NCBI RefSeq assembly: GCF_014145455.1
Contig: NZ_JACIVB010000060.1
Location: forward strand, 105,858 to 169,857
DNA length: 64,000 nucleotides
Direction of reading: 5' to 3'
Source of the DNA: Limosilactobacillus rudii
GTDB lineage: Bacteria; Bacillota; Bacilli; Lactobacillales; Lactobacillaceae
Shown: positions 13,603 to 23,701 of the stretch, piece by piece
Layout: each line of letters opens with the position of its first letter
Position numbering within the stretch: the first letter of the stretch is position 1
The notes under the pieces: model-generated
The model's database searches: none
Told to the model about the DNA's origin: nothing
Seen by the model: the letters and a program-made list of their open reading frames with translations, nothing else
Position numbers and translations under genes: made by a program

Positions 13603-14723
13603 TTTTGCGTCCCCTTTCCTAGTAATAATGCCCCAAAGAGACTAACAAGCGGTACTGATAAAACAATCCCAATTCCACTAATCAGACTCTGAATTGTTCC
13701 TAGGCTCATGTTCATTGCATAAGTATAGCCCCATGAATTTCCATTTTTTATGTAGAGTAGGCTGCCGGTAAATGTATCAACCATAAAAATTAAGAAAAGG
13801 ACATTTACAAGCGGCCCCATGATTGATTTTCCAACATTACGTCCTGAAATAAATAACTGTTTCCGTGTTACCTGTGGATTTAATTGTTTCAACTCAAAAA
13901 GAGTAGCAATAATATCGCTTGATTCATCCATTACTGCTCCTAGTGAACCCAGTAACGTTTCTGCTAAAAAGAGTGGTCGCGGAACTTGGGTAACATATTC
14001 CATTGATTCATAGAAAACCCCTCGTTCATGAGTCCAATTAAATACCAAGATACTTACTCCTAAAGCCACAAACGTTCCGATAATTGTCGCCGCAAATGTC
14101 GCAAGCATTCGTTTACTAAACCCAAGAACCAACAATAAGCTAATAAAAGTAAATATAACTGCTAGAATACTAAAAAGTAACATTATATGCTGGCCACTTT
14201 GCTTTAGGTCAATTTCAATAGCAACTAAAAATAAAACTACATTAATCACTACACTAATAAGCGCGAGCAATCCTGCATGTCCCATTAACAGCAGTAACAT
14301 TAAGATAACAAGCCACAGCAAAAAAACAATAACGGTATCACGTTTATAACCATCAACATTAGCTGAAAGGTGACCGTGTTGTTTACGGAGTTGAGTTAAA
14401 AATATATCATCGCCAATACGGTAACGCTGGTCCATTGGCTGCGAGTCACTATAAGTATTTTGAACAGTCAATACTTGTCCCCGCTGCTTTCCATTCATCA
14501 TCCTAACCCTTAATTGCTGATTATACTGATGATCAACATTATCAAACTGGTCTTTTACTTTGCGCTGTCCAACTGTTTTTTCACTAATTACCCTTGCAAT
14601 TGGCTGCCGATAAAATCGTTCATTATGACTGGTAAAAATAAGTGCTCCTACCCCAATAACGATTAAGACAAGCAAGAGCCACGTCTTTTCTTTCGTCCAA
14701 AACTGCTTAGTCACGTTTTTCAC
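13599..14723 (-). CDS. YibE/F family membrane protein (first of pair)
   Basis: 374 residues. It has an N-terminal membrane segment (about 14-30), a roughly 95-residue extracytoplasmic stretch, then about seven membrane helices with the YibE/F pattern (GSLGAVMDESSDIIATLFEL, GRNVGKSIMGPLVNVLFLIFMV). The two paralogous genes are adjacent and overlap by four bases. The role is unknown. No ligand-binding or catalytic motif is visible. Confidence 0.82.
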   Translation of the reverse strand: MKNVTKQFWTKEKTWLLLVLIVIGVGALIFTSHNERFYRQPIARVISEKTVGQRKVKDQFDNVDHQYNQQLRVRMMNGKQRGQVLTVQNTYSDSQPMDQRYRIGDDIFLTQLRKQHGHLSANVDGYKRDTVIVFLLWLVILMLLLLMGHAGLLALISVVINVVLFLVAIEIDLKQSGQHIMLLFSILAVIFTFISLLLVLGFSKRMLATFAATIIGTFVALGVSILVFNWTHERGVFYESMEYVTQVPRPLFLAETLLGSLGAVMDESSDIIATLFELKQLNPQVTRKQLFISGRNVGKSIMGPLVNVLFLIFMVDTFTGSLLYIKNGNSWGYTYAMNMSLGTIQSLISGIGIVLSVPLVSLFGALLLGKGTQK

Positions 14724-14770
14724 TCCTTAATAACGGCAAACTATTGCAATTTTACTATTAACTCCTGATA

Positions 14771-14812
14771 AAAAAAGGACTTAGGAACAATCTTTACCTT
14801 TCCTAAATCCTT
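14771..14812 (-). terminator. terminator after ptsI
   Basis: A 12-bp stem AGGATTTAGGAA with its complement (one G-U pair) followed by seven T on the minus strand, immediately after the ptsI stop. Confidence 0.85.
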
Positions 14813-14814
14813 TC

Positions 14815-16542
14815 TTAATTCTTTAATAGCCATTTTTGGACTAATTCTTTTACTGCTGTCATTGAATCACAAGTTGCAATCGCCTTTTGATAGAGCTGCT
14901 CACACTTGCGGCGGTCTAGCTTTCTCATCATTGAACGCGTACGTAAAATCGAGCCAGCACTCATAGAATAAACGTCTAATCCCATTCCAATTAATAAAGG
15001 CAACGCATAACGGTCACCAGCCATTTCCCCACACATAGCAACAATTGTATTATGGGCGTGCCCCGCATCAATAATATGTTTAATTAATTTAAGAAAAGTC
15101 GGATTTAACGGCTGGTATAGATACGAAACAGCATCATTACCACGGTCAGCAGCAAAACAATACTGAATTAAGTCATTTGTACCAATGCTAAAAAACTCTA
15201 CCTCGGAAGCTAACCGATCAGCGTTTAGTGCAGCAAGTGGCACTTCAATCATCATCCCTAAACGAATATCCTGCCCAATTTGTGGGTGGTTAACTGCCAA
15301 CTTGGCTTGTTCCTCATAATAAATCTGCTTTGCTTTCTGTAATTCTTCTAAAGTAGTTATCATTGGAAACATGATACTAATTTTGCCATACTCTGATGCC
15401 CGTAATAACGCTCGTAATTGGGTCCTAAACATTTCTGGACGGTCAAGAGCAATTCGAATTGCACGATAACCCAAAAAGGGATTCATTTCTTTAGGTAATG
15501 GCATAAAGCTAAGTGGCTTATCACCACCAATATCAAGTGTGCGAACAACTAAACGCTTACCATTTAGTTGTTCAACTGCACGCCGATAAGCGATAAATTG
15601 CTCTTCTTCGGTTGGCAAATGATCACTCTTCATGTAAAGAAATTCTGTTCTAAAAAGGCCAACACCATCCGCACCATTCTCAATTACAGCTGGAATATCA
15701 ACTGATGAGCCAATATTAGCAGCAATTTTATAGCTATGACCATCTGCCGTTACCGATGGCTGATCAATCATCCGTTGCCATTGTTCTCGAATATTCATAA
15801 ACTTATTGGCAATGTTTTGATATTGCTCAATAGTTGTAAATGAAGGATCAATTATCCCCGTTCCTTCAAAGCCATCAACAACTATTTCTTGCCCGTTTTC
15901 TATGCGACTAGTAATGTCATTGCATCCAACAATTGCTGGTATTTGTAATGACCGTGCCATAATCGCGGCATGACTTGTTCTTCCGCCCAGATCTGTAATA
16001 ATTCCCTTAACAAAACGAGCATCCATTTGTGAGGTATCCGAAGGGCCAATTGAATGTGCAACTACAATTACCGGATGGTCTAACGAACGAAGGTTAGGTA
16101 ATTCTTTTCCCTCTAACTTAGCCAAGACCTGGTCATGGATATTTTGAAAATCGGTCGCTCGTTCTTGCATATACTCATTACCAGTCATTGCTTGCAACGT
16201 CTTAATAGCCTTGGAAATCACTTCCGTAAAAGCTGATTCAGCATTCAAGCGCTGATTGGTAATCCGCGTTTCAACCTGTTTAATCATTTCTGGATCATTT
16301 AATATTGCAATATGAGTATCAAAAATTGCCAAGTCATCATCACTAAGCTTGCCAGTTAAGTTCTTTTTAGTTGATTTCAGGTTAGCTATAATATTGTCAA
16401 ACGCATTATGTAAGCGTCGTTTCTCAACATTTACATCACTGATATGATACTTTTCAAAACTTAAATTTGGTTTCGTTAATAAATAAGCGGGAGCAATTCC
16501 AACACCATCACTTGCTGCAATTCCCTTAATCCGGGTTTCCAT
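14815..16542 (-). CDS. ptsI: phosphoenolpyruvate-protein phosphotransferase (Enzyme I)
   Basis: 575 residues, standard EI length. It takes phosphate from PEP onto the active-site histidine in LGGRTSHAAIMARSL (His191) and passes it to HPr. The C-terminal PEP-binding barrel has GVGLFRTEFLYM, IGTNDLIQY and the catalytic cysteine in MCGEMAGD. GAGGGA lies upstream of the ATG. Unlike the usual ptsHI operon no ptsH precedes it: the upstream gene is upp, with an intervening hairpin, and no EII genes are in the window. In such lactobacilli the EI/HPr pair may mostly serve regulation through CcpA. Confidence 0.95.
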   Translation of the reverse strand: METRIKGIAASDGVGIAPAYLLTKPNLSFEKYHISDVNVEKRRLHNAFDNIIANLKSTKKNLTGKLSDDDLAIFDTHIAILNDPEMIKQVETRITNQRLNAESAFTEVISKAIKTLQAMTGNEYMQERATDFQNIHDQVLAKLEGKELPNLRSLDHPVIVVAHSIGPSDTSQMDARFVKGIITDLGGRTSHAAIMARSLQIPAIVGCNDITSRIENGQEIVVDGFEGTGIIDPSFTTIEQYQNIANKFMNIREQWQRMIDQPSVTADGHSYKIAANIGSSVDIPAVIENGADGVGLFRTEFLYMKSDHLPTEEEQFIAYRRAVEQLNGKRLVVRTLDIGGDKPLSFMPLPKEMNPFLGYRAIRIALDRPEMFRTQLRALLRASEYGKISIMFPMITTLEELQKAKQIYYEEQAKLAVNHPQIGQDIRLGMMIEVPLAALNADRLASEVEFFSIGTNDLIQYCFAADRGNDAVSYLYQPLNPTFLKLIKHIIDAGHAHNTIVAMCGEMAGDRYALPLLIGMGLDVYSMSAGSILRTRSMMRKLDRRKCEQLYQKAIATCDSMTAVKELVQKWLLKN

Positions 16543-16622
16543 CCATCAATCCCTCTTTTCCGTTATAGTACTTATTATAAGCGAAAGCATTTTCAACACC
16601 AAACGATATTTAAAAATACTAT

Positions 16623-16662
16623 AAGGGACCAATGAGAAATAGTAACTCTCACTGATCCCCTA
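16623..16662 (-). terminator. hairpin after upp
   Basis: On the minus strand GGGATCAGTGAGA pairs with TCTCATTGGTCCC (two G-U pairs). It is followed by an interrupted T-rich stretch, so it is a weaker intrinsic terminator, between upp and ptsI. Confidence 0.55.
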
Positions 16663-16685
16663 TTTGCTTATTATAGGTCTATTAA

Positions 16686-17321
16686 TTACTTCGTGCCGAA
16701 AAGGCGATCTCCAGCATCACCTAAGCCCGGAACGATGTAACCATCTTCATTTAGACGATCATCTAATCCAGCAGTATAAATATCGACATCAGGGTATGCT
16801 TCACGAACAGCTTTGACACCTTCTGGGGCAGCAACTAAACAAGCAAACTTCATATTTTGCTCTTGGCAACCACGGTTCTTTAGTGCTTCAATTGCCATCA
16901 TTGCTGAACCACCAGTAGCCAGCATCGGATCGACAATAAACAATTGCCGTTCAGTAATATCATTTGGTAATTTTACAAAATATTCATGAGGCTTTAATGT
17001 CTCTTCATCACGATACATACCGATAAAGCCTATTTTGGCCGCAGGAATGAGGTCAGTCATCCCATCAACCATTCCTAAACCTGCCCGAAGAATTGGAATG
17101 ATTGCAACTTTTTTCCCAGCAAGTTCTTTTTGAGTCGTCTTAGCAATCGGGGTTTCAATTTCAACATCTTTTAAAGGCATATCACGCGCAACTTCATACG
17201 CCATCAAAGTTGAAATTTCCTTAACAGTTTCCCGGAAAAACTTTGTCCCAACATTTTTATCCCGAATCATTGTTAACTTGTGTTGAATCAATGGATGATC
17301 AATAACTTCAAATTTACCCAT
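16686..17321 (-). CDS. upp: uracil phosphoribosyltransferase
   Basis: 211 residues. It converts uracil and PRPP to UMP for pyrimidine salvage, and acts downstream of the uracil permease 4 kb away. The PRPP-binding loop [16 protein letters not shown] and the C-terminal [11 protein letters not shown] uracil-binding segment are present. The ATG at 17321 has AAAGGAG upstream and gives the normal length; the frame extends 28 codons further but that extension has no homologue-like sequence. Confidence 0.96.
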   Translation of the reverse strand: MGKFEVIDHPLIQHKLTMIRDKNVGTKFFRETVKEISTLMAYEVARDMPLKDVEIETPIAKTTQKELAGKKVAIIPILRAGLGMVDGMTDLIPAAKIGFIGMYRDEETLKPHEYFVKLPNDITERQLFIVDPMLATGGSAMMAIEALKNRGCQEQNMKFACLVAAPEGVKAVREAYPDVDIYTAGLDDRLNEDGYIVPGLGDAGDRLFGTK

Positions 17322-17414
17322 GCTAAAATACACTCCTTTGAATTTCTTCACTATTTTACCAGAAAAATCAAGGCGTGACAAAGGACTTAACCAGTTTTTC
17401 GACAATTAATATTT

Positions 17415-18443
17415 TTACTTTAAGATTGCTTGAGCAAAGTGCATTCCACCCGCCGATTTATTTAACCGATTCATATAAGCACCGCCCAAATCATGAGCTG
17501 GAAATGCCTGGGTCACAATTGCTTTAACGTTTGGTTGGTCATCAAATTGCCGCAATCCATCAAAAAGTCGTGCACTTGCATCTTGGACATTTTTTCCTAA
17601 TGAAAATTGAATTGCATTCATCGGTAATACTTCTCGCTGCAGAATCTTTTCTTCAGCCATCATTCCGACATCAAATGGTTGCTTTTTTATCCAAGCAACA
17701 ACCTGATCCCAATCAGTTTCCGGATCAACAATGTACACCTGCGCTTTAGGAGCATAATGCTTATACTTCATCCCTGGCGCTTTAGGAATTTCATTTTTAC
17801 CAACCTTATGATGGTTAAGATCAATTGAGCCAATTACACCTTCAATATCTTTCTTCGTAACTGCCCCTGGTCGCAAAATTACTGGCTGATCTGTTGACAT
17901 ATCTAAGACGGTTGATTCTACCCCCACTCGTGTCGGACCGTTATCAAGGATCCCGGCAATTTTGCCATGTAAGTCATGATAAACGTGTTGAGCGGTTGTT
18001 GGGCTAGGCTTACCAGACGTATTAGCAGAAGGTCCAACAATTGGAACTCCCGCCTTTTCTATTAGGTCCAGCGTTGGTTGACAGTCTGGAAAACGAAAGG
18101 CCACGGTCTTTAAACCGCCAGTTACGGTTTTGGAAAGGGCATTTTTCTTTATTTTTAAAATAATCGTTAATGATCCAGGCCAAAATTTTGCCATTAGTTT
18201 ACGGGCATTAGCTGGAATCTCTGCAGCATATTGTTCAACCATTGCTACTGAATTAACATGAACAATTAATGGATTATCACTCGGGCGTCCCTTTGCAAGG
18301 TAAACATTTTTTACTGCTTCTTCATTTGTTGCATCAGCACCGAGGCCATAAACAGTTTCAGTTGGAAAGGCAACTAATTCGCCACGTCTTATTGCTGCAG
18401 CTGCCTGATCAGTTTCGCCACTTCGAAAAATTCGCGTATCCAT
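17415..18443 (-). CDS. ywlC: L-threonylcarbamoyladenylate synthase (Sua5/YwlC)
   Basis: 342 residues with two domains. The N-terminal TsaC/YrdC domain (FPTETVYGLGADATNEEAV, KGRPSDNPLIVHV, GPSANTSGKPSPT) makes threonylcarbamoyl-AMP from threonine, bicarbonate and ATP for the t6A37 tRNA modification. The C-terminal Sua5 domain begins around residue 210 (PGMKYKHYAPKAQVY). The ATG at 18443 has AGGAGG upstream and lies five bases after the prmC stop. It belongs to the tdk-prfA-prmC-sua5 run common in Firmicutes. Confidence 0.95.
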   Translation of the reverse strand: MDTRIFRSGETDQAAAAIRRGELVAFPTETVYGLGADATNEEAVKNVYLAKGRPSDNPLIVHVNSVAMVEQYAAEIPANARKLMAKFWPGSLTIILKIKKNALSKTVTGGLKTVAFRFPDCQPTLDLIEKAGVPIVGPSANTSGKPSPTTAQHVYHDLHGKIAGILDNGPTRVGVESTVLDMSTDQPVILRPGAVTKKDIEGVIGSIDLNHHKVGKNEIPKAPGMKYKHYAPKAQVYIVDPETDWDQVVAWIKKQPFDVGMMAEEKILQREVLPMNAIQFSLGKNVQDASARLFDGLRQFDDQPNVKAIVTQAFPAHDLGGAYMNRLNKSAGGMHFAQAILK

Positions 18444-18448
18444 TCTTA

Positions 18449-19315
18449 CTATCTTCCTCCTGCGTCTGAAAAATCCCATGCGTGTATCATCCTCATTTTT
18501 CCTGCCACATCATGCCGTGGACATATTCGTGCGTGTCTATCAGTTTGATGCAATAAAGTTTGAATTGATTCTTCCTGGTCATAACCAGTTTCACCAAATA
18601 ATTGACCATTAGTCGTAAGGTGTTGCCCCGCTAGCTTAAATAATCGGTGGTAAAAACCAAGACCATGCTCATCCGCAAATAAAGCTAGCGCAGGCTCGTT
18701 TGCTAACACCGCTTTGTCCATCACCCCCGTATCCGCCTTATCAATATATGGTGGATTCGTCACAATTAAGTCAAAGCGTTGGGAAATATTAGCAAACAAA
18801 TCACTTTCAATCAATGGTAGATCTAAACCAAATGTTGTCATATTTTGCTGGGCAACTTTTAGGGCTGCTGGGGAAATATCACTTAACGTCACATCCCATT
18901 TTGGACGTTCTAACGCTAACGTAATCCCAATAACACCACTACCCGTCCCCAAATCGAGTACCTTTAATGGATCAGCTGGCATTGTTGCTAATACCCATTC
19001 AATTAATTCAGCCGTCTCAGCTTCAGGGATTAAAACATGCTTGTTCAGTCTAAATGTACGCCCATAAAATGGGGCCTGCCCAACAATATATTGAGCAGGC
19101 TCATGATTAAGCAATCGTATAATCGCATCGTGCCACCATTTTACTTCATTATCTGGCATTTGGTCACGGTTATGTAATAACAAGTGAGTAGCATCCCAGC
19201 CATGTCGCTGTTGAAGTAAGAACTGCGGCGCAAACAGGTCTATATCAGTACCACTCAGCTGTTCTTTTGCCCACCGTTGAGCCATAAAATAATTTTGTGG
19301 CGTAAAATTATTCAT
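18449..19315 (-). CDS. prmC: release factor glutamine methyltransferase
   Basis: About 288 residues. It methylates the GGQ glutamine of release factors, and its target gene prfA lies directly upstream. The SAM-binding [13 protein letters not shown] (about residues 119-131) and the catalytic NPPY motif ([11 protein letters not shown], Asn187) are present. The ATG at 19315 overlaps the last eight bases of prfA, with GGAGC upstream, so translation is coupled. A longer frame is open 5' but lies inside prfA. Confidence 0.96.
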   Translation of the reverse strand: MNNFTPQNYFMAQRWAKEQLSGTDIDLFAPQFLLQQRHGWDATHLLLHNRDQMPDNEVKWWHDAIIRLLNHEPAQYIVGQAPFYGRTFRLNKHVLIPEAETAELIEWVLATMPADPLKVLDLGTGSGVIGITLALERPKWDVTLSDISPAALKVAQQNMTTFGLDLPLIESDLFANISQRFDLIVTNPPYIDKADTGVMDKAVLANEPALALFADEHGLGFYHRLFKLAGQHLTTNGQLFGETGYDQEESIQTLLHQTDRHARICPRHDVAGKMRMIHAWDFSDAGGR

Positions 19316-20396
19316 TCCGTAACTGCTCCAACTTTTGTGTTTGATCAGCCACAATTAGCGCCTCAATAATCTCATCAAGATCACCAGCCATAATCTTATC
19401 CAACTTATTTAAAGTTAAGCCGATTCGGTGATCAGTAACTCGGTTTTGCGGGTAGTTGTAGGTTCGAATTCGTTCTGAACGATCCCCCGTCCCAATTGCA
19501 TCCTTTCGTTTTTGATCATACGCACTCTGCTCTTGTTGTTGGTAATAATCATATACCCGTGATTTTAAGATTCTCATCGCCTTAGCACGGTTTTGTTGTT
19601 GTGATCGCTCATCCTGCATTGCTACCACGATTCCCGTTGGAAGGTGAGTCATTCGTACCGCGGATGATGTCTTGTTAACGTGCTGTCCACCTGCACCACT
19701 TGAACGGTATACATCAACACGGATATCTTTAGGATCAATATCAACATCGACATCTTCTGCTTCAGGCATCACCCCTACAGTTGCCGTAGAGGTATGTACC
19801 CGGCCAGCCGATTCGGTAACTGGAACCCGTTGAACCCGGTGAGCACCATTTTCAAATTTAAGTTTGGAATAAACTTTGTCACCGGTAATCATAAGAGCAA
19901 TTTCTTTAAATCCGCCAACTTCAGTCTCATTGCGGTCCACTACTTCAACTTTCCAGCCCTGCTTTTCTGCATAGTGAAGGTACATGTTATAAAGGTCAGC
20001 TGCAAAAAGACTTGCTTCATCTCCACCAGCAGCTCCACGGATTTCCATAATAATGTTTTTATCATCATTTGGATCTTTAGGGATTAAGAGAATCTCAAGC
20101 TGCTTTTCTAATTGCCCTTGTTTCTCCTTTGCTTCTGCTAATTCTTCTTTTGTTAAGGCGATCAGGTCGTCATCATTAGTCTCTCTTAACAACTCTTCAT
20201 CATCATTAACTGTCTGAGTAACCTTTTTATATTGATTATATTTTTCTACTGTTTCACGCAAACTTCCTTCTTCTTTTGAAAGCTTCATAAAGCGCTGTGA
20301 ATCAGCAATAACTTCAGGGTCACTAATCAATTCGTTTAGCTCATCATACCGGTCTGCAACCGCTTGGAGCTTATCGAAAATTTCTTCCATTTCCAT
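19308..20396 (-). CDS. prfA: peptide chain release factor 1
   Basis: About 362 residues. It recognises UAA and UAG with the PVT tripeptide ([14 protein letters not shown]) and triggers hydrolysis through GGQ ([14 protein letters not shown], about residues 236-238). The ATG at 20396 (MEMEEIF) is about ten bases after AGGAGG; an ATG three codons earlier sits too close to the ribosome site. It follows tdk by 14 bases. Confidence 0.96.
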   Translation of the reverse strand: MEMEEIFDKLQAVADRYDELNELISDPEVIADSQRFMKLSKEEGSLRETVEKYNQYKKVTQTVNDDEELLRETNDDDLIALTKEELAEAKEKQGQLEKQLEILLIPKDPNDDKNIIMEIRGAAGGDEASLFAADLYNMYLHYAEKQGWKVEVVDRNETEVGGFKEIALMITGDKVYSKLKFENGAHRVQRVPVTESAGRVHTSTATVGVMPEAEDVDVDIDPKDIRVDVYRSSGAGGQHVNKTSSAVRMTHLPTGIVVAMQDERSQQQNRAKAMRILKSRVYDYYQQQEQSAYDQKRKDAIGTGDRSERIRTYNYPQNRVTDHRIGLTLNKLDKIMAGDLDEIIEALIVADQTQKLEQLRNE

Positions 20397-20410
20397 TGCG
20401 ATCATTCCTC

Positions 20411-20989
20411 CTATTGTTGTTTTAGTTGGGGATGAAAATAGTGCTTCCGACATACAGGATAATACGATTCATTACCACCAATTTGAACCTGCTCACCCTC
20501 GTAGACCGGTTTTCCGTCATGAATTCGCAAATTCATTGTTGCCTTACGTGGGCAAAACCAACAAATTGTTTTCATTTCCTCAATCTTATCAGCATAAATC
20601 AGCAAGTACTTTGACCCCTCAAATAATTCATTACGGAAATCATTTTTGAGACCAAATGCCATTACCGGAATATTTAATTCATCAACAATCTTGATTAATT
20701 GCAGGACATGTTCCTTTTTTAAAAATTGGGCTTCATCAATTAAGACACAGTATACTTTATGGTCTATCCCTTTAACATAAGCGTAGATATCCGTATCATC
20801 CATTATTGGCTTTACTTTTCGCTCTAATCCAATGCGGCTTGCAATAACCCCTTGACCAGAACGATTATCCACTCCACTAGTCATCAAAACAACTGGCTTC
20901 CCCTGCTCTTCATAATTATGAGCAACTTTTAAAATATCGATTGATTTACCGGAATTCATCGCGCCATATTTAAAAAATAGTTGTGCCAC
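20411..20989 (-). CDS. tdk: thymidine kinase
   Basis: About 192 residues of the type II (TK1-like) family, phosphorylating thymidine for salvage. It shows the P-loop [11 protein letters not shown], the DEAQF motif, and the zinc-binding cysteines of the lasso region (CWFCPRKA, then VCRKH). The start is a GTG at 20989, six bases after AAAGGAGC; this gives the usual N-terminus (VAQLFFKYG, first residue Met). It heads the tdk-prfA-prmC-sua5 run. Confidence 0.95.
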   Translation of the reverse strand: MAQLFFKYGAMNSGKSIDILKVAHNYEEQGKPVVLMTSGVDNRSGQGVIASRIGLERKVKPIMDDTDIYAYVKGIDHKVYCVLIDEAQFLKKEHVLQLIKIVDELNIPVMAFGLKNDFRNELFEGSKYLLIYADKIEEMKTICWFCPRKATMNLRIHDGKPVYEGEQVQIGGNESYYPVCRKHYFHPQLKQQ

Positions 20990-21138
20990 TACAATTGCTC
21001 CTTTTTTGTTTGCATAGTACTTTTTATTATATCCAAAAATTTGTGTCATTTAAATAGTTCTACATTGGAAGAAAACTATTTTTACAACAAAAGACTTAAA
21101 GCTTATAATAATTTCTACTTAATAACTTTCTTTTTAGC

Positions 21139-21163
21139 ACCGTTAAGTTTAAAATTAAACGGT
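21139..21163. repeat. inverted repeat upstream of murT
   Basis: ACCGTT and AACGGT arms flank an AT-rich core that is itself nearly symmetrical, in the divergent gap between tdk and murT, about 55 bases before the murT start. It could be an operator. No T-run follows. Confidence 0.3.
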
Positions 21164-21217
21164 AAAATTTAAACATCATATATTATTACAATTTATACGA
21201 AAGGACTACAATCATTC

Positions 21218-22555
21218 ATGACAGTTCGAAGTTCATTTGCTGAATTTGCTGGACGGTCAAGCTACTGGTTCCTCCATACATTTATGAATGGTGGAAGCTC
21301 TCTTCCAGGAAAGCTTACACTAAAGCTTGATCCCAATATTCTGCAGGCCTTTAGCAAAAAATACGACCTTGTAATTATAACAGGGACAAACGGTAAGACC
21401 CTCACCACCGCCTTGAGCGTTCGGGTTCTCCGGGAAAAATATGATCAGGTACTCACTAATCCCACTGGTTCTAATATGGAACAAGGAATCGTAACTACTT
21501 TTATTACCGCTCCTCGTCCGAAGAAAAAAGGATTAGCAGTTCTTGAAGTCGATGAAGCAAATGTAGTAAAAGTATGCCAATACATTACCCCAATTGCTTT
21601 TGTTTTTACTAATATTTTTCGTGATCAAATGGATCGTTATGGTGAAATCTATACAACCTATAATAAAATTCTAAAGGGCGTTAAATTAGCACCAAAGGCC
21701 ACCATTATCGCAAATGGAGACGAGCAGCTTTTTAATAGTAAAGAGCTGCCCAATCCCGTTATCTACTATGGCTTTAATCACGAAGAAAGGGCGCCATTCA
21801 ATGCTCCTGCTAATACCGATGGCCTTCTTTGTCCAAAGTGTCAGCATATTTTAAAATACAAAATGCGAACCTATGCCGGCCTCGGTAATTACTTTTGTCC
21901 CAATTGCGGGTTCCATCGTCCCACTTTAACCTATGCCGTAACCAAGATTGATAAGCTCACGCCTACCCACTCAACCTTCGAGATTGATGGGCAAGAATAC
22001 ACTATTGGAATTGGGGGGCTATACAACATTTATAATGCATTAGCCGCATACTCACTCGGGCGCTTTCTTGGCGTTAGTCAGACCCAGATCAAAGATGCCT
22101 TTGAATCCGACGAACGCGTCTTTGGTCGACAAGAAGTTATTAATATTGACGGTAAGCAGGTAACGCTCATTCTGGTCAAAAATCCGGTGGGGCTTAACCA
22201 AGTCCTTGATATGATTGAAACTGACGAAAAGCCGTTCAGTTTTGCATTCTTATTAAATGCTAATTACGCTGATGGCATTGATACTAGTTGGATTTGGGAT
22301 GGCGACTTTGAAAAACTTGCCCGCCATCAAATTCCACAGTATATGACTGGTGGAGAACGCTACAAAGATATAACTACCCGCTTAACAATGGCTGGAATAA
22401 AGGAAATGTGGCATGAACCTGATCTTACTCAAGTAATCGACAAGATTAAAGAGATGCCAACAGAACACGTATATATCCTTGCTACTTACACAGCCGTTCT
22501 TCAGCTACGGAAACAATTAGCAGATAAGGGGTACATCAAAGGAGGAATGGATTAA
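21218..22555 (+). CDS. murT: lipid II isoglutaminyl synthase, MurT subunit
   Basis: 445 residues. It is Mur-ligase-like with the P-loop GTNGKTLTTALSVRVL and a Cys4 zinc ribbon inserted in the central domain (CPKCQHIL, then CPNCGFHRP). With GatD it amidates the alpha-carboxyl of D-Glu at stem position 2 of lipid II. MurT activates the carboxylate with ATP. The C-terminal MurT domain (about residues 320-430) is present. gatD starts at the last base of the stop codon. Confidence 0.95.
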   Translation: MTVRSSFAEFAGRSSYWFLHTFMNGGSSLPGKLTLKLDPNILQAFSKKYDLVIITGTNGKTLTTALSVRVLREKYDQVLTNPTGSNMEQGIVTTFITAPRPKKKGLAVLEVDEANVVKVCQYITPIAFVFTNIFRDQMDRYGEIYTTYNKILKGVKLAPKATIIANGDEQLFNSKELPNPVIYYGFNHEERAPFNAPANTDGLLCPKCQHILKYKMRTYAGLGNYFCPNCGFHRPTLTYAVTKIDKLTPTHSTFEIDGQEYTIGIGGLYNIYNALAAYSLGRFLGVSQTQIKDAFESDERVFGRQEVINIDGKQVTLILVKNPVGLNQVLDMIETDEKPFSFAFLLNANYADGIDTSWIWDGDFEKLARHQIPQYMTGGERYKDITTRLTMAGIKEMWHEPDLTQVIDKIKEMPTEHVYILATYTAVLQLRKQLADKGYIKGGMD

Positions 22556-23262
22556 TGGCAAAATATCATTTACACCTTGCCCATCTTTATGGTGATCTCT
22601 TAAATACTTACAGTGATGTCGGAAATATCATTGCCTTACAATACTACGCTAAGCAAATGGACACTGATATTGATGTCAAGGTTGTTAGTATCGATAATAA
22701 CTTTAATCCTGATGAGTTTGACTTAGCACTCTTTGGTGGCGGCCAAGATTATGAGCAATTGGTCGTTTCAAAGGATCTCCCTAACAAACACGATGCGATT
22801 GATAAGTTTATTAACGAAGGCAAACCATTTTTAGCTATATGCGGCGGTTACCAATTACTTGGTCATTATTATATTGGCGCTGATGGTAAAAAAATTCCCG
22901 GATTAGGAATTCTTGACCATTACACTTTAAGCCAAGATAATCATCGCTTTATTGGTAACATTACAATAAAAAATGAGGAAAGCGGTCAAGAATATCACGG
23001 CTTTGAAAATCACAATGGGCGAACCTTTCTTGGAAAAGGAGAGCGGCCTCTAGGAAAAGTTATCTCTGGAAACGGTAATAACGGTGAGGACCAAACTGAA
23101 GGTGCAATTTATAAAAACACCTACTGCTCATATTTTCATGGACCAATTTTAACCCGTAATGGCGAAATTGCTAAAAAAATCCTTCTCGCCGCCCTTGAAT
23201 ATAAGTACCCTAATGCCGATCTTAGTAGCCAAAAGGCGCTCAAGATTGTGCCGACATTTTAG
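22555..23262 (+). CDS. gatD: lipid II isoglutaminyl synthase, glutaminase subunit GatD
   Basis: 235 residues, class I glutamine amidotransferase fold similar to CobB/CobQ. The nucleophile is in LAICGGYQLLG (Cys96) and the catalytic histidine in YFHGPILTRNGE. It supplies ammonia to MurT. GGAGG lies before its ATG at the murT stop (TAATG overlap). Confidence 0.95.
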   Translation: MAKYHLHLAHLYGDLLNTYSDVGNIIALQYYAKQMDTDIDVKVVSIDNNFNPDEFDLALFGGGQDYEQLVVSKDLPNKHDAIDKFINEGKPFLAICGGYQLLGHYYIGADGKKIPGLGILDHYTLSQDNHRFIGNITIKNEESGQEYHGFENHNGRTFLGKGERPLGKVISGNGNNGEDQTEGAIYKNTYCSYFHGPILTRNGEIAKKILLAALEYKYPNADLSSQKALKIVPTF

Positions 23263-23277
23263 TTAAGGTGACAAATA

Positions 23278-23577
23278 TTGGATCAAACAATAACATTTGT
23301 ATTTACTATTATCTTTTTAGTAGAAAGTTTTTGGGAAGTTCGCCTCTTTTCCCAATTGCAACTGCTAGCCATTCAAAATCCTACCAACGTTCCACCAAGA
23401 TTTGCCAAAGTTATGCGGCTTGAACGACGGTGGAATTGGATATCGTGGATTTTAATCATATTACTTTTTCTCACTTCATCTCACTTTACTATTTTATTAG
23501 TTAGCTTGATTACCCTAATCGAAACTTACGTTGTTTGGCGAATGGACAATATAAAAAGCAACATGATTAGTGAATGA
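23278..23577 (+). CDS. small two-helix membrane protein, unknown
   Basis: 99 residues with a hydrophobic N-terminal segment (about 3-15), a basic linker (RFAKVMRLERRWNW), and one long or two short hydrophobic segments (about 55-85). The start appears to be a TTG with AAGGTG seven bases upstream, 15 bases after gatD. No ATG alternative keeps the N-terminus. Probably the third gene of the murT-gatD unit, just before a strong terminator. I do not recognise the family. Confidence 0.6.
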   Translation: MDQTITFVFTIIFLVESFWEVRLFSQLQLLAIQNPTNVPPRFAKVMRLERRWNWISWILIILLFLTSSHFTILLVSLITLIETYVVWRMDNIKSNMISE

Positions 23578-23602
23578 ATTGCCTAAAATAATGCAATATT
23601 AT

Positions 23603-23649
23603 AAATGGGTTTCAGTGTTCGGCAAGACCGAATACTGAAACCCATTTTT
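23603..23649. terminator. bidirectional terminator
   Basis: A stem of about 19 bp (AAATGGGTTTCAGT continuing with TTCGG, one mismatch) around CAAGA, with T-run on the plus side and A-run on the other. It separates the murT-gatD unit from the convergent antiporter genes. Confidence 0.9.
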
Positions 23650-23701
23650 GATTATGAAATCGTAAGAGCAAAACGAAGATCAACTTTTACTACACACATT
23701 C

